A stretch of DNA of 64,000 bases from M0103 sp040386155 (GTDB lineage Bacteria; Bacteroidota; Bacteroidia; Flavobacteriales_D; Crocinitomicaceae), in NCBI GenBank assembly GCA_040386155.1, contig JAZKFZ010000004.1:248001-312000 (forward strand). Reading direction: 5' to 3'. The notes beneath the pieces are model-generated. The model saw only the letters and a list, made by a program, of their open reading frames with translations. It did no database searches and was not told the origin of the DNA. The position numbers were made by a program, and so were the translations under genes. This document shows positions 29,157 to 37,304 of the stretch, piece after piece. Numbering within the stretch: position 1 is the stretch's first letter; each line of letters opens with the position of its first letter.

Positions 29157-29207
29157 GTCGAAATATTGATGTCATTTTTTAGTTAATACGTAAACAGAAA
29201 GCGCTAC

Positions 29208-30401
29208 ATGAAATTACTAATTCAACTTTTTCTTATTTCATCATTTTTTTTGCCCTCAACTTTTATAGCACAAACATGGAACCAACTCGATGATTTTCCT
29301 GCTCTAGATCGTGATGATGCAGCGTTTTTTCGTATCGGAGATTGCGCCTATGTTGGATCCGGAATGACAACCGGTTGGACAATTCTTGGCGATTTTTATA
29401 AGTTTAATCTGAATACAGAGCAGTGGTCGACTTGTACAAGTTTACCCAGTGGAAAAGAACGACAATATGCCGCAGGGTTCTCGCATGGAGAAAAGGGATA
29501 TTTGTTTGGTGGCTACAATGGAACTTTTTTGAGTGATTTTTGGTGCTATGACCCAGTTGCTGATGCTTGGACAGAAATAACCGCCATACCAGCTCTTGGT
29601 CGAAGTGGAATGTCGTGCTTCGTAATTGGAGATACGGCTTACATTTTGGGAGGAAAAACGGCCAATGAAAGCGCCATTGACGAGGTTTGGGCCTATAATT
29701 TGGTGGCAAATAATTGGACCCAAAAAAATGATTTACCAAATGGAAATCGCTGGCGCGCGACAGCAATTCAGAATGGAAATGTATCGCTTCTTGGATTTGG
29801 TAAGGATGAGGTAGGTGTAAGTCATAGTGATTTTTATTCGTATGATGCCACATCGGATACTTGGTCTTCGATTGCAGATTTTCCAAGTGTTGGACGTAAT
29901 TATGTTGCTGGAATGGGGCAAAATGCGCACTTATTTGTGGCTTTTGGAATTGATGATGCAAATACATTCTACAAAGATTGTTGGGAGTATAATACGCTTA
30001 ATGATACTTGGAATTTTGTGATTGATTTACCAGCTGATGAACGAAAAGGCGGATGTTTGTTCTCAGGAACTTCGGGACTGTATTACACCACTGGAATCGA
30101 TAAAGATTATGTTCGTTTACAAGAGACTTGGCGCTTGAGTTTACCTCTTTCAGTAGATGAAAATCAGCTAGGTAGTTTAACTGTGTTTCCTAATCCTAAT
30201 AAAGGAATGGTAACAATTAAATCAGATGTTTTACTTGTGAAATGTGAGGTGTTGACTATGCAGGGACAAAAAGTGTGGGAATTGGATAACAAGCTTGGAA
30301 TCAATGAAATTGATTTAGTGGGAATTGAAAATGGAATGTATGTAATGCGAATGCAAGCAGAAACTGGTAGGCTGTTTCAAACATTGGTTTTGGTTGAATA
30401 A
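29208..30401 (+). CDS. Kelch-repeat protein with type A T9SS sorting domain
   Basis: Exported protein of 397 aa: signal peptide (to about 22), five or six Kelch repeats forming a beta-propeller (pattern ...G..GYLFGGYNG...D.W.YDP..D.WTEI..IP...R), then a C-terminal type A sorting domain starting at LTVFPNPNKGMVTI with ENGMYVMRM and a hydrophobic end. T9SS would secrete or surface-attach it; the propeller suggests binding to protein or glycan. It ends 37 bases before a strong 21-bp hairpin. Confidence 0.88.
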   Translation: MKLLIQLFLISSFFLPSTFIAQTWNQLDDFPALDRDDAAFFRIGDCAYVGSGMTTGWTILGDFYKFNLNTEQWSTCTSLPSGKERQYAAGFSHGEKGYLFGGYNGTFLSDFWCYDPVADAWTEITAIPALGRSGMSCFVIGDTAYILGGKTANESAIDEVWAYNLVANNWTQKNDLPNGNRWRATAIQNGNVSLLGFGKDEVGVSHSDFYSYDATSDTWSSIADFPSVGRNYVAGMGQNAHLFVAFGIDDANTFYKDCWEYNTLNDTWNFVIDLPADERKGGCLFSGTSGLYYTTGIDKDYVRLQETWRLSLPLSVDENQLGSLTVFPNPNKGMVTIKSDVLLVKCEVLTMQGQKVWELDNKLGINEIDLVGIENGMYVMRMQAETGRLFQTLVLVE

Positions 30402-30438
30402 TGATTGGGGGGTGGAGTTAAAATGGGATAAAAACATT

Positions 30439-30484
30439 AAAAAACAAGTAGGGGCGAAAAATCTTTCGCCCCTACTTGTTTTTT
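30439..30484. terminator. Strong bidirectional hairpin between the Kelch gene and tRNA-Ser
   Basis: A perfect 21-bp stem (30439-30459 with 30464-30484) with a 4-base loop: a core of GGGGCGAAA / TTTCGCCCC flanked by A and T runs on both sides, so it can end transcription from either direction. It also looks like GGGGCGAA...TTCGCCCC palindromes that I recall seeing between genes in other genomes. Confidence 0.85.
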
Positions 30485-30503
30485 CGTGCGCCTTGTTAAC
30501 AAC

Positions 30504-30539
30504 AAAAAATCCCAAACGTTTTGAACTCGCTTGGGATTT
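30504..30539 (-). terminator. Intrinsic terminator of tRNA-Ser
   Basis: On the minus strand the stem AAATCCCAA (30539-30531) pairs with TTGGGATTT (30515-30507), and the T-run continues through 30504. It lies seven bases after the mature tRNA 3' end. Confidence 0.8.
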
Positions 30540-30545
30540 GTTTTG

Positions 30546-30632
30546 CAGAGAGGAAGAGATTCGAACTCTCGATACAGTTACCCGTATACTGCCTTTCCAG
30601 GGCAGCTCCTTCAACCACTCGGACACCTCTCT
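30546..30632 (-). tRNA. tRNA-Ser (anticodon GGA)
   Basis: An 87-base class II tRNA. The acceptor stem AGAGAGG pairs perfectly with CCTCTCT (plus strand 30626-30632 and 30547-30553), with discriminator G at 30546 as expected for serine. The anticodon arm is GCTGCC-CTGGAAA-GGCAGT, giving anticodon GGA. A long variable arm (TACGGGTAACTGTA) is typical of serine tRNAs, and the T arm contains GTTCGAATC. CCA is not encoded. The 5' end is followed upstream on the same strand by repeated copies of its own first bases. Confidence 0.95.
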
Positions 30633-30954
30633 GTATCTATTTTTGAAGCGTAACATTTGGTAGCTTCTTCGACCTCCCGATAGCTATCGGGACGGACACC
30701 TCTCTGTATCTATTTTTTGAAGCGTAACATTTGGTAGCTTCTTCGACCTCCCGATAGCTATCGGGACGNNNNNNNNNNNNNNNNNNNNNNNNNNNNNNNN
30801 NNNNNNNNNNNNNNNNNNNNNNNNNNNNNNNNNNNNNNNNNNNNNNNNNNNNNNNNNNNNNNNNNNNNGACACCTCTCTGTATCTATTTTGAAGCGTAAC
30901 ATTTGGTAGCTTCTTCAACCTCCCGATAGCTATCGGGACGGACACCTCTCTGTA
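30621..30954 (-). repeat. Tandem ~73-bp repeats, each carrying a copy of the tRNA-Ser 5' end
   Basis: Unit 1 spans 30621-30693, unit 2 30694-30767, unit 3 30869-30939 and partial unit 4 30940-30954. Each begins (plus strand) GGACACCTCTCTGTA, the complement of the first 12 bases of tRNA-Ser plus 3 leader bases, then about 40 bases ending in GTAGCTTCTTC, then the palindrome TCCCGATAGCTATCGGGA. Units are nearly identical (one-base indels in a T run, G/A change in unit 3). An assembly gap splits units 2 and 3, so copy number is unknown. Beyond it, a -7-like TACTTTCG (minus, 30986-30979) may be the tRNA promoter. Confidence 0.85.
30769..30868. other. Assembly gap of 100 N
   Basis: Exactly 100 undetermined bases inside the tandem repeats. 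A round 100 is usually a placeholder, so the true length is unknown and may include more repeat units. Confidence 0.98.
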
Positions 30955-31045
30955 GATTTTGTTTTTCTTTGTGGGCAACGAAAGTAGTAAAAATATTTTA
31001 ATTAGAATTCATGTGGTGACTTCAGCTTTTGAGTAAATTTACAAC

Positions 31046-32215
31046 ATGCAAAATTTCGACATCATAAATCCTACACGAATAATTTTCGGGAAGGATCAAT
31101 TAAGCAAACTTCCAAATCTGATAAAGGCCAATTCCAAAACTTCAAAAATTCTTCTTGTGTATGGAGGAGGAAGTATAAAAAAGAATGGATTGTTTGATTC
31201 AATAATTGAGCATTTGCATGACTTTGAAATAATTGAATTTGGAGGTGTTGAAGCAAATCCACAATTCTCAACTTTAATGAAAGGGGTTGAATTGGGTCGA
31301 GAACTTAAGGTAGATTTCATACTTGCAGTTGGTGGTGGATCAGTCATCGATGGTGTAAAATTTATGTCGGGAGCATTCCATTATGAAGGAGATGCTTGGG
31401 ATGTACTCCTTCGAAAACCGGGATGTAATTTTGAAAATGCACTTCCTTTTGGAACTATTTTAACCTTGCCTGCTACTGGTTCTGAGGCGAATTCTGGTGC
31501 CGTAATTAGTAGAGATGAATTGAAAGAAAAACGAACCATGGGTGGGCCGTTATTTTTTCCTGTATTTTCATTTTGTGATCCATCTGTTGTTGCCACTTTA
31601 CCCCAACGACAAATTGCTAACGGAATTGCAGATGCTTACATGCATACCCTAGAGCAATACCTCACATTTCCTACAGATAATTTATTACAAGAACGACAAT
31701 CCGAGGCTGTTTTGGCCACATTGATTGAAATTTCAGATGAACTATTGGTAGATCCCTCCAACTATAAATTGGCTTCCAATTTAATGTGGTGTGCAACGCA
31801 TGCTTTAAATGGTAATCTTCGCTGTGGCGTTCCAACGGATTGGTCTACACACATGATTGGACACGAATTAACGGCGCTTTTTGGAATCGACCATGCGCGT
31901 ACTTTGGCCATTATTGCACCTCGATTGTTTGAAAATCAATTTGAAAATAAAAAGGAAAAATTAGCGCAATACGGTCGTCGCGTTCTGAATATGCAAGGAA
32001 CTGCTGATGAAATTGCAAAAAATGCTATCAAAGAAACAGAACTATTTTTCCAACGATTGGGTATAAAAACCAGACTTGCTGATTATACCTCTGAAACTTC
32101 TGAGGTAGCAAAATTAATTCGCGATCGTTTTGAAGAAAGAGGATGGACAGCTATGGGCGAGCGACAAGCAATTAGACTAGATGATGTTGAATCGATAGTG
32201 CGGAGTTCAATTTAA
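31046..32215 (+). CDS. Iron-containing alcohol dehydrogenase (YqhD/BDH-like)
   Basis: Group III alcohol dehydrogenase of 389 aa reducing aldehydes with NAD(P)H. The nucleotide-binding GGGSVIDGVKF motif (about residues 97-107) and TGSEAN follow the family pattern, and the metal site is formed by IADAYMHTLEQY and HELTALFGIDHARTL. The NPTRIIFGKDQL N-terminus and GGGS...DG spacing are closest to NADPH-dependent butanol dehydrogenase/YqhD. The physiological substrate is unknown. It is alone on its strand between the repeat region and the next T9SS gene. Confidence 0.9.
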   Translation: MQNFDIINPTRIIFGKDQLSKLPNLIKANSKTSKILLVYGGGSIKKNGLFDSIIEHLHDFEIIEFGGVEANPQFSTLMKGVELGRELKVDFILAVGGGSVIDGVKFMSGAFHYEGDAWDVLLRKPGCNFENALPFGTILTLPATGSEANSGAVISRDELKEKRTMGGPLFFPVFSFCDPSVVATLPQRQIANGIADAYMHTLEQYLTFPTDNLLQERQSEAVLATLIEISDELLVDPSNYKLASNLMWCATHALNGNLRCGVPTDWSTHMIGHELTALFGIDHARTLAIIAPRLFENQFENKKEKLAQYGRRVLNMQGTADEIAKNAIKETELFFQRLGIKTRLADYTSETSEVAKLIRDRFEERGWTAMGERQAIRLDDVESIVRSSI

Positions 32216-32364
32216 ATGTATTTCATAATGTTAATTTAACAGTTCAAATTTCGTAAAGCTGTTTAAATAGTCGACTTTTGCAGCGTGGAATTTCCTAATG
32301 TTCTCCTTGAAAGCAATTTGTTGTGCTTGAAACCGTTAGGCAATAAAAACAATTGTTGCATCAA

Positions 32365-35124
32365 ATGTATTTGCTAAAGTCGATTCGAAAGTTATTTTTT
32401 TTTACAGTCTTATTTTTCGTTTGGAGTAGTACTATTTATGCACAAACGATATTTCAAGAAACATTTAATGAAATTACTGGAGCTCATTTTGGTACCGATA
32501 ATATAGGTGGCACATCATGGTCTTCCGCTTGCCCAACTTGTCTTACAGGTGATTATTTCAATGTTCAAAATGGACAATTGGAAGCGAACGATACAAATGG
32601 CGAAGCTACTTGGGAAACCGGTATAATAACTATTGGTGCTTGTTCAAATATCGAAATTTCCATGACGGTAAAAGAACTTGGAACGATGGAGGGCTGTGGG
32701 ACTGGCTGTAACTCTGTAGATTGGGTTTCATTAGAATACAATATTGATGGAAATGGCTACCAGCCTGTGCCTAATTCATTTTTATGCGTAGGTGCTTGTG
32801 CTAATATAAATGTAATTTATGCAGATGATCTTCCCAATGGAATTGCGAACTATACATCCGGCTGCTTAGGGTCTGGCTCGTCACTGCAATTTAGAATTAA
32901 AGTGCAAACTTGGGCACAAGATGAATTTTGGATCATTGACGATATTGAAGTGAATTGTGTGGGTACAGCTGCTACAATAGCACCAGTTGCTTCGATGTGT
33001 GAAACAGATCCAACAATCCAATTATCTGCTTCTGTTTCGGGAGGTACTTGGAGCGGTCCAGGCGTTTCATTAACAGGCGTTTTCGATCCAGCTGTTGCAG
33101 GACCAGGATCGCACCCTATTTTTTACACAACGGGATCGGGATCTTGTGCTGGACAAACGTCTACTTCCATTATTGTGACTGCTGCCCCAGTTGTAGGGGT
33201 AGTGAGTGCTCTTTCAAATTCAATTTGTGAAGGCGTTGGAACAACGTTAAATTTAACGAGTGCTACAGGGACCATTCAATGGCAATCGGCTCCCAATTCT
33301 GGCGGACCATTCACAGATATTGCCGGGGCTAATTCTCTTTCAGTACCTACTGGCAATTTAACGAGTTCTATGTGTTATCGTGTTGCCTTAAGCGGTTGCG
33401 GAAACCCAATTATTTCAAATGTTGTTTGTGTAACTGTTCACCCATTTCCTGTTGTGAGTGCTGGACTCAACCAATCAACTTGTAGTGGAAATCAAATTGT
33501 ACTTTCTGGTATCGGCGCAACAACTTATTCATGGAATAATGGAGTAGTCAATAATCAAAATTTCACACCTTCAATTGGAACTACCATCTATACTGTCACT
33601 GGTACAAATATTGGCGGATGCTCTAGCACCGATCAAGTTGCTGTAACAGTACATTCGTTACCTACTGTGAATGCGGGTGTTGATCAAATGCTTTGTCCTG
33701 GAAGCAGTACTAGTCTTTCTGGTGCTGGTGCAGATTCATTTTCATGGAGCAATGGTGTTGTAAATGGACAATCATTTGTTCCTCTATCAACAAGTATTTA
33801 TACCGTAAATGGAACAGATATTAACGGTTGTGTTGGAAGTGATAATGTTTTAATAACGGTTATTTCAAACCCCACAATTCCATCTTTACCAGCTATAAAT
33901 GTAGCTTGCTCGTCAGATGTTCCAGCTCCAGATCTAAATACGATTATTGCATTTATTGATGATTATTTACCAAATCCCACTGTCACTTTTGTTGGTGATA
34001 TCTCTGACGGAAACAATTGTAATCAAGCGCAAATCATTAGAACCTATGAAGTATCATCAGCTTGTACAGGTATTCAAAATTTAATTCAAAATATTACAAT
34101 TTCAGCTCAAAATCCTATTGTCAATGCTGGAATAGATCAAACAATTTGTGAAGGAAATTCAATCACTTTAAGTGCATCAAGCACACCAAGTGGATTAAGT
34201 TTTTCATGGGACCAAGGTATTAGTCAAGGCGTTCCTTTTACACCTAGTTTGGGAAGTACTATTTACAATGTAACGGCTGAAATTTGTGGAGGGGAATGTA
34301 TTTCTAGCGATCAAGTAATAGTAACAGTTGAAAGTTCAACGCTACCTACTTTTATTGCTGATACTGCGCTCATTTGTGAAGGACAAGAAGTCGTTTTTGA
34401 ATCAACAACCAATGGCTCTATCAATTGTCTTTGGGATTTTGGAAATGGTATTCAATCTACTAGTTGCTCAGGTGATAACATCGTTTATGAAAATGCTGGA
34501 GTTTTCAGTGTTAGTTTAACTGTTACGAATGCAGCCGGATGTACAACTACGCTTACAAATCAAAATTTTATTACTGTTGTTGCCAACCCTATAGCAGCAT
34601 TTGGAAGTTCAACGGCTACAATTTCAGAAGTCAACGGCGAAGTCAACTTTTTTAATACCTCTCAAAATGCCACAAGTTATGCATGGGATTTTGGTGATGG
34701 AACTAGCGGTACTTTGATCGAAAATCCAAGTCATTTGTTTTCAGTTGAAAGTCAACAAAATTATCAAGTTGAACTTACTGCTTTTAATGATTTAGGCTGT
34801 TCTTCATCGTTTATTGCCATCATTCAGTACGAGGAAGATTTAGTGTTTTATGTTCCAAATGCATTTACGCCTGATGATGATGAATACAATCCTGTTTTTC
34901 TTCCTTTTTTCAATGATGCCATTGACACTTACAATTACGAGTTGTTAGTTTTTGATCGCTGGGGAGAAATTGTCTTTGAAACACACGATCTTCAGCAAGG
35001 TTGGGATGGTACATTTAATGGCGTAAGAGTGCAGGATGGTACTTTTAGTTGGAAAATTATTTTCAAGATGAAGAACAATGATGACATGCAGGAAGTGACC
35101 GGACATGTAACGGTGTTGAGGTGA
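32365..35124 (+). CDS. Secreted multi-domain protein with PKD repeats and type B T9SS C-terminal domain
   Basis: Protein of about 919 aa. The frame opens at a TTG (32353), but MYLLKSIRKLFFF at 32365 is a normal signal-peptide start, cut after YAQ. An N-terminal domain of about 170 residues with several Cys follows (jelly-roll-like), then Ig/PKD-like repeats with the same NPxPxVxAGxxQxxC pattern as the 1534-aa protein, two PKD domains near the end (FGDGTSGTLIENPSHLF), and the type B sorting domain FYVPNAFTPDDDEYNP...FDRWGEIVFETH...GHVTVLR. It is probably a paralogue-like surface adhesin; the two share their last ~100 residues strongly. Confidence 0.87.
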   Translation: MYLLKSIRKLFFFTVLFFVWSSTIYAQTIFQETFNEITGAHFGTDNIGGTSWSSACPTCLTGDYFNVQNGQLEANDTNGEATWETGIITIGACSNIEISMTVKELGTMEGCGTGCNSVDWVSLEYNIDGNGYQPVPNSFLCVGACANINVIYADDLPNGIANYTSGCLGSGSSLQFRIKVQTWAQDEFWIIDDIEVNCVGTAATIAPVASMCETDPTIQLSASVSGGTWSGPGVSLTGVFDPAVAGPGSHPIFYTTGSGSCAGQTSTSIIVTAAPVVGVVSALSNSICEGVGTTLNLTSATGTIQWQSAPNSGGPFTDIAGANSLSVPTGNLTSSMCYRVALSGCGNPIISNVVCVTVHPFPVVSAGLNQSTCSGNQIVLSGIGATTYSWNNGVVNNQNFTPSIGTTIYTVTGTNIGGCSSTDQVAVTVHSLPTVNAGVDQMLCPGSSTSLSGAGADSFSWSNGVVNGQSFVPLSTSIYTVNGTDINGCVGSDNVLITVISNPTIPSLPAINVACSSDVPAPDLNTIIAFIDDYLPNPTVTFVGDISDGNNCNQAQIIRTYEVSSACTGIQNLIQNITISAQNPIVNAGIDQTICEGNSITLSASSTPSGLSFSWDQGISQGVPFTPSLGSTIYNVTAEICGGECISSDQVIVTVESSTLPTFIADTALICEGQEVVFESTTNGSINCLWDFGNGIQSTSCSGDNIVYENAGVFSVSLTVTNAAGCTTTLTNQNFITVVANPIAAFGSSTATISEVNGEVNFFNTSQNATSYAWDFGDGTSGTLIENPSHLFSVESQQNYQVELTAFNDLGCSSSFIAIIQYEEDLVFYVPNAFTPDDDEYNPVFLPFFNDAIDTYNYELLVFDRWGEIVFETHDLQQGWDGTFNGVRVQDGTFSWKIIFKMKNNDDMQEVTGHVTVLR

Positions 35125-35148
35125 TTTCACATTTTTTCTAAATTGTTG

Positions 35149-35192
35149 TAAGTTCGCTAAATGGCGAACACGTTTGTAATTTAGCGAACTTA
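35149..35192. repeat. Inverted repeat with two alternative pairings upstream of pth
   Basis: TAAGTTCGCTAAAT (35149-35162) and its exact reverse complement (35179-35192) form a 14-bp stem. Inside, GTTCGC (35152-35157) can instead pair with a nearer GCGAAC (35164-35169), so two exclusive hairpins are possible. No T-run follows. It may be an intergenic palindromic element or a transcript end for the T9SS gene. Confidence 0.6.
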
Positions 35193-35230
35193 CGCATCCT
35201 ACACAATTCTTTATTGTATAACTTTACATC

Positions 35231-35794
35231 ATGAAATACTTGATTGTCGGACTCGGAAATCCTGGAGATAAATACGCTGAAACACGTCATAATATTGGAT
35301 TTAAAGTTGTTGAAGCCATTGCGAAAGAGTTAGAAGGAAAATTTTCAATTGGTAAACTGGCCGACACCTGCGAAGTCAAGTATAAAGGCAGAACGTTGGT
35401 GTTGATTAAACCAAGTACATTCATGAATTTATCAGGAAAAGCAGTCAATTATTGGATGCAAAGCGAAAAAATTCAACGAGAAAATCTTTTGGTGATCACA
35501 GACGATATTGCCTTGCCATTTGGAACCTTACGTATGAAAGGTAAAGGTAGTGATGGTGGTCACAACGGACTCAAAGACATTCAAGCCGTTTTGAATTCAC
35601 AGGAATATGCACGACTTCGCTTCGGCGTTGGTAATGATTTTTCTCGCGGTCGACAAGCAGATTACGTACTTGGAGAGTGGTCCAAAGAAGAAAACGAAAA
35701 ACTGGGGGAACGAATTAAAACGGCTACTGAATTCATCAAAGGATTTGTATCAATAGGACTTGATATGACGATGACGAATTGGAATAATAAGTAG
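35231..35794 (+). CDS. pth: Peptidyl-tRNA hydrolase
   Basis: Enzyme of 187 aa that recycles peptidyl-tRNA released from stalled ribosomes. The N-terminus KYLIVGLGNPGDKYAETRHN (residues 2-21) carries the substrate-binding Asn and catalytic His20; the family segments KPSTFMNLSG and GSDGGHNGLKDI are present. Length is normal. It lies between a T9SS gene and mtnD with about 100-bp gaps on both sides and looks monocistronic. Confidence 0.96.
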   Translation: MKYLIVGLGNPGDKYAETRHNIGFKVVEAIAKELEGKFSIGKLADTCEVKYKGRTLVLIKPSTFMNLSGKAVNYWMQSEKIQRENLLVITDDIALPFGTLRMKGKGSDGGHNGLKDIQAVLNSQEYARLRFGVGNDFSRGRQADYVLGEWSKEENEKLGERIKTATEFIKGFVSIGLDMTMTNWNNK

Positions 35795-35900
35795 CAATGG
35801 ATTGCAATCTGTGATGATAATTTTCGCATTGATTTTTTGCGCAAACAAGCAATTCTCCCTATAATTATTAATTTTACTTTGTTAATTATACATTCACATA

Positions 35901-36440
35901 ATGGCAATTCTATCCATCCCTGCACACAACATTGAGATAAAAGACCCTCAATTAATCAATGCATTTTTCAAGCAACGAGGATTGTTCTTCGATCAATGGT
36001 CGTGCGACGTTATTTTTGACGACACTGCTTCGCAAGACGAAATTTTGAGCGCATACGAAAAGGACTTGAAACCATTTATGGAAAGCGGTGGATACCTAAC
36101 AGCTGATGTGATTTCCATCAATTCATTAACGGAAAACTATGAAGCCATCAGGGCAAAATTTTTAGCGGAGCACACGCATTCAGAAGATGAAATTCGCTTT
36201 TTTGTGGATGGACAAGGCTTGTTTTGGTTCAATTTGGAAGGCGAAGAAATCTTTAATTTGCTATGTCAAAAAGGAGATTTGATTTCTGTGCCAGCAGGGA
36301 CAAAACATTGGTTTGATGCTGGTGCTGAAAATCCATTTGTGAAAGCAATTCGCATTTTTATTGACATGAGCGGTTGGGTGCCCGAATACACTGAATCCAA
36401 GGAGGAAGAGAAGTATGCCAACTTCAAAATGCCTATTTAG
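35901..36440 (+). CDS. mtnD: Acireductone dioxygenase
   Basis: Cupin enzyme of 179 aa in the methionine salvage pathway, converting acireductone to the keto-acid precursor of methionine (Fe form) or to an off-pathway product (Ni form). All four metal ligands are visible: His91 and His93 in HTHSEDE, Glu97, and His136 in GTKHWF. The size and the GWVPEYT-like end fit. It is separated from mtnC-mtnA by an oppositely oriented outer-membrane protein gene, so it is not in one transcript with them. Confidence 0.93.
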   Translation: MAILSIPAHNIEIKDPQLINAFFKQRGLFFDQWSCDVIFDDTASQDEILSAYEKDLKPFMESGGYLTADVISINSLTENYEAIRAKFLAEHTHSEDEIRFFVDGQGLFWFNLEGEEIFNLLCQKGDLISVPAGTKHWFDAGAENPFVKAIRIFIDMSGWVPEYTESKEEEKYANFKMPI

Positions 36441-36445
36441 GCGAG

Positions 36446-37234
36446 CTATAAATTGAGTTTTATTCCAACATTAAAACCAATCATTTCCATGGTACTGTGA
36501 TATAACTCACCAATTTTGTGCTCATGAATTTGGTTAGTCGATAAATTGATGAATTGCGCGTTGATGTCGCGGTCATCATGCTCAACATGTGTATCGTGCG
36601 TTCCATCTTGCATGTATTTTACATTCGCATATTGAAAGTGCTTGAATCCGCGGAGATAAGAGACTGCAGCAAAAAGTACTACTCTACCTTGATCAACTTT
36701 TTTAGTCAGCAAATTCAAATCTATATCAACTCCTGCTTCGCCTCCATAAATTGCACCTGTAAATCGTTGCGTAGTTTTTGAATCCAACACCTTGCAATCA
36801 TCTTCGTCTTCTGGATCAGCGATGGAAATTTTAGAACTCATACGGGCAACTCCGATTTGTGGAGTGACAAAACCTCTAACTAATCGATATTCATGACCAA
36901 TCATTGTTTTAAATCCAAAGAGGTATTTGCTCATTTTACTCGTATAACTAACATCTGTTGTCGTTTGCGCGCCATTATCGAAAATAAAGGTTTGTTGCAA
37001 AGTTTGCATGGAGTACAATCCCCATCCAGATTTCAACTCTAAATAAAAGGGAGTAGCTGGGAGCGGACTGAACGCAAATTGCAATCCAACGCCTCCATTT
37101 GCTCCCATATTTGGCATGGATGATCTTTCTGGAAAATCGACAAAAGTGTTGAATCCTATCGAGAATTGATTGTTATCTTGTGCGTTCGATATGGAAATTG
37201 ATCCGACAATTAAAATAGTGTAAAGTAGTTTCAT
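36446..37234 (-). CDS. Outer-membrane beta-barrel-like protein
   Basis: Protein of 262 aa with a signal peptide (likely cut after SNAQ). Alternating hydrophobic and polar strands, aromatic girdle-like residues and a C-terminal GFNVGIKLNL suggest an outer-membrane barrel of the general PorT type. It has no recognised family motif. It lies on the minus strand between mtnD and mtnC and ends five bases from the mtnD stop; a role in salvage is not supported. Confidence 0.68.
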   Translation of the reverse strand: MKLLYTILIVGSISISNAQDNNQFSIGFNTFVDFPERSSMPNMGANGGVGLQFAFSPLPATPFYLELKSGWGLYSMQTLQQTFIFDNGAQTTTDVSYTSKMSKYLFGFKTMIGHEYRLVRGFVTPQIGVARMSSKISIADPEDEDDCKVLDSKTTQRFTGAIYGGEAGVDIDLNLLTKKVDQGRVVLFAAVSYLRGFKHFQYANVKYMQDGTHDTHVEHDDRDINAQFINLSTNQIHEHKIGELYHSTMEMIGFNVGIKLNL

Positions 37235-37289
37235 AGTATCAAATTAATAAAAATTACGCTTAAAACGAGCTACAAAAACTATTCCATAG

Positions 37290-37297
37290 TAAATTTG
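37290..37297 (+). promoter_or_regulatory. -7 promoter box for mtnC-mtnA
   Basis: TAAATTTG matches TAnnTTTG and ends seven bases before the mtnC ATG. No good -33 TTG is seen. Confidence 0.45.
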
Positions 37298-37304
37298 CAC
37301 AACA

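Noticed and set aside
29404..29967. 187-codon antisense frame across the Kelch gene
   Set aside because: It lies fully inside a clear Kelch/T9SS coding region and its peptide is low-complexity His/Gln/Ser-rich, as expected of a shadow frame.
30621..30954. CRISPR array
   Set aside because: The repeats are contiguous with no unique spacers, and each contains tRNA sequence; no cas genes are near.
30637..30978. Minus-strand open frames with repeated YREV / PIAIGR peptides
   Set aside because: They are translations of the noncoding tRNA-associated repeat and run through the 100 N; the unit length of about 73 bp is not a multiple of three.
35795..35900. SAM-type riboswitch upstream of mtnD
   Set aside because: The spacer is short and AT-rich with no visible multi-helix structure or terminator.
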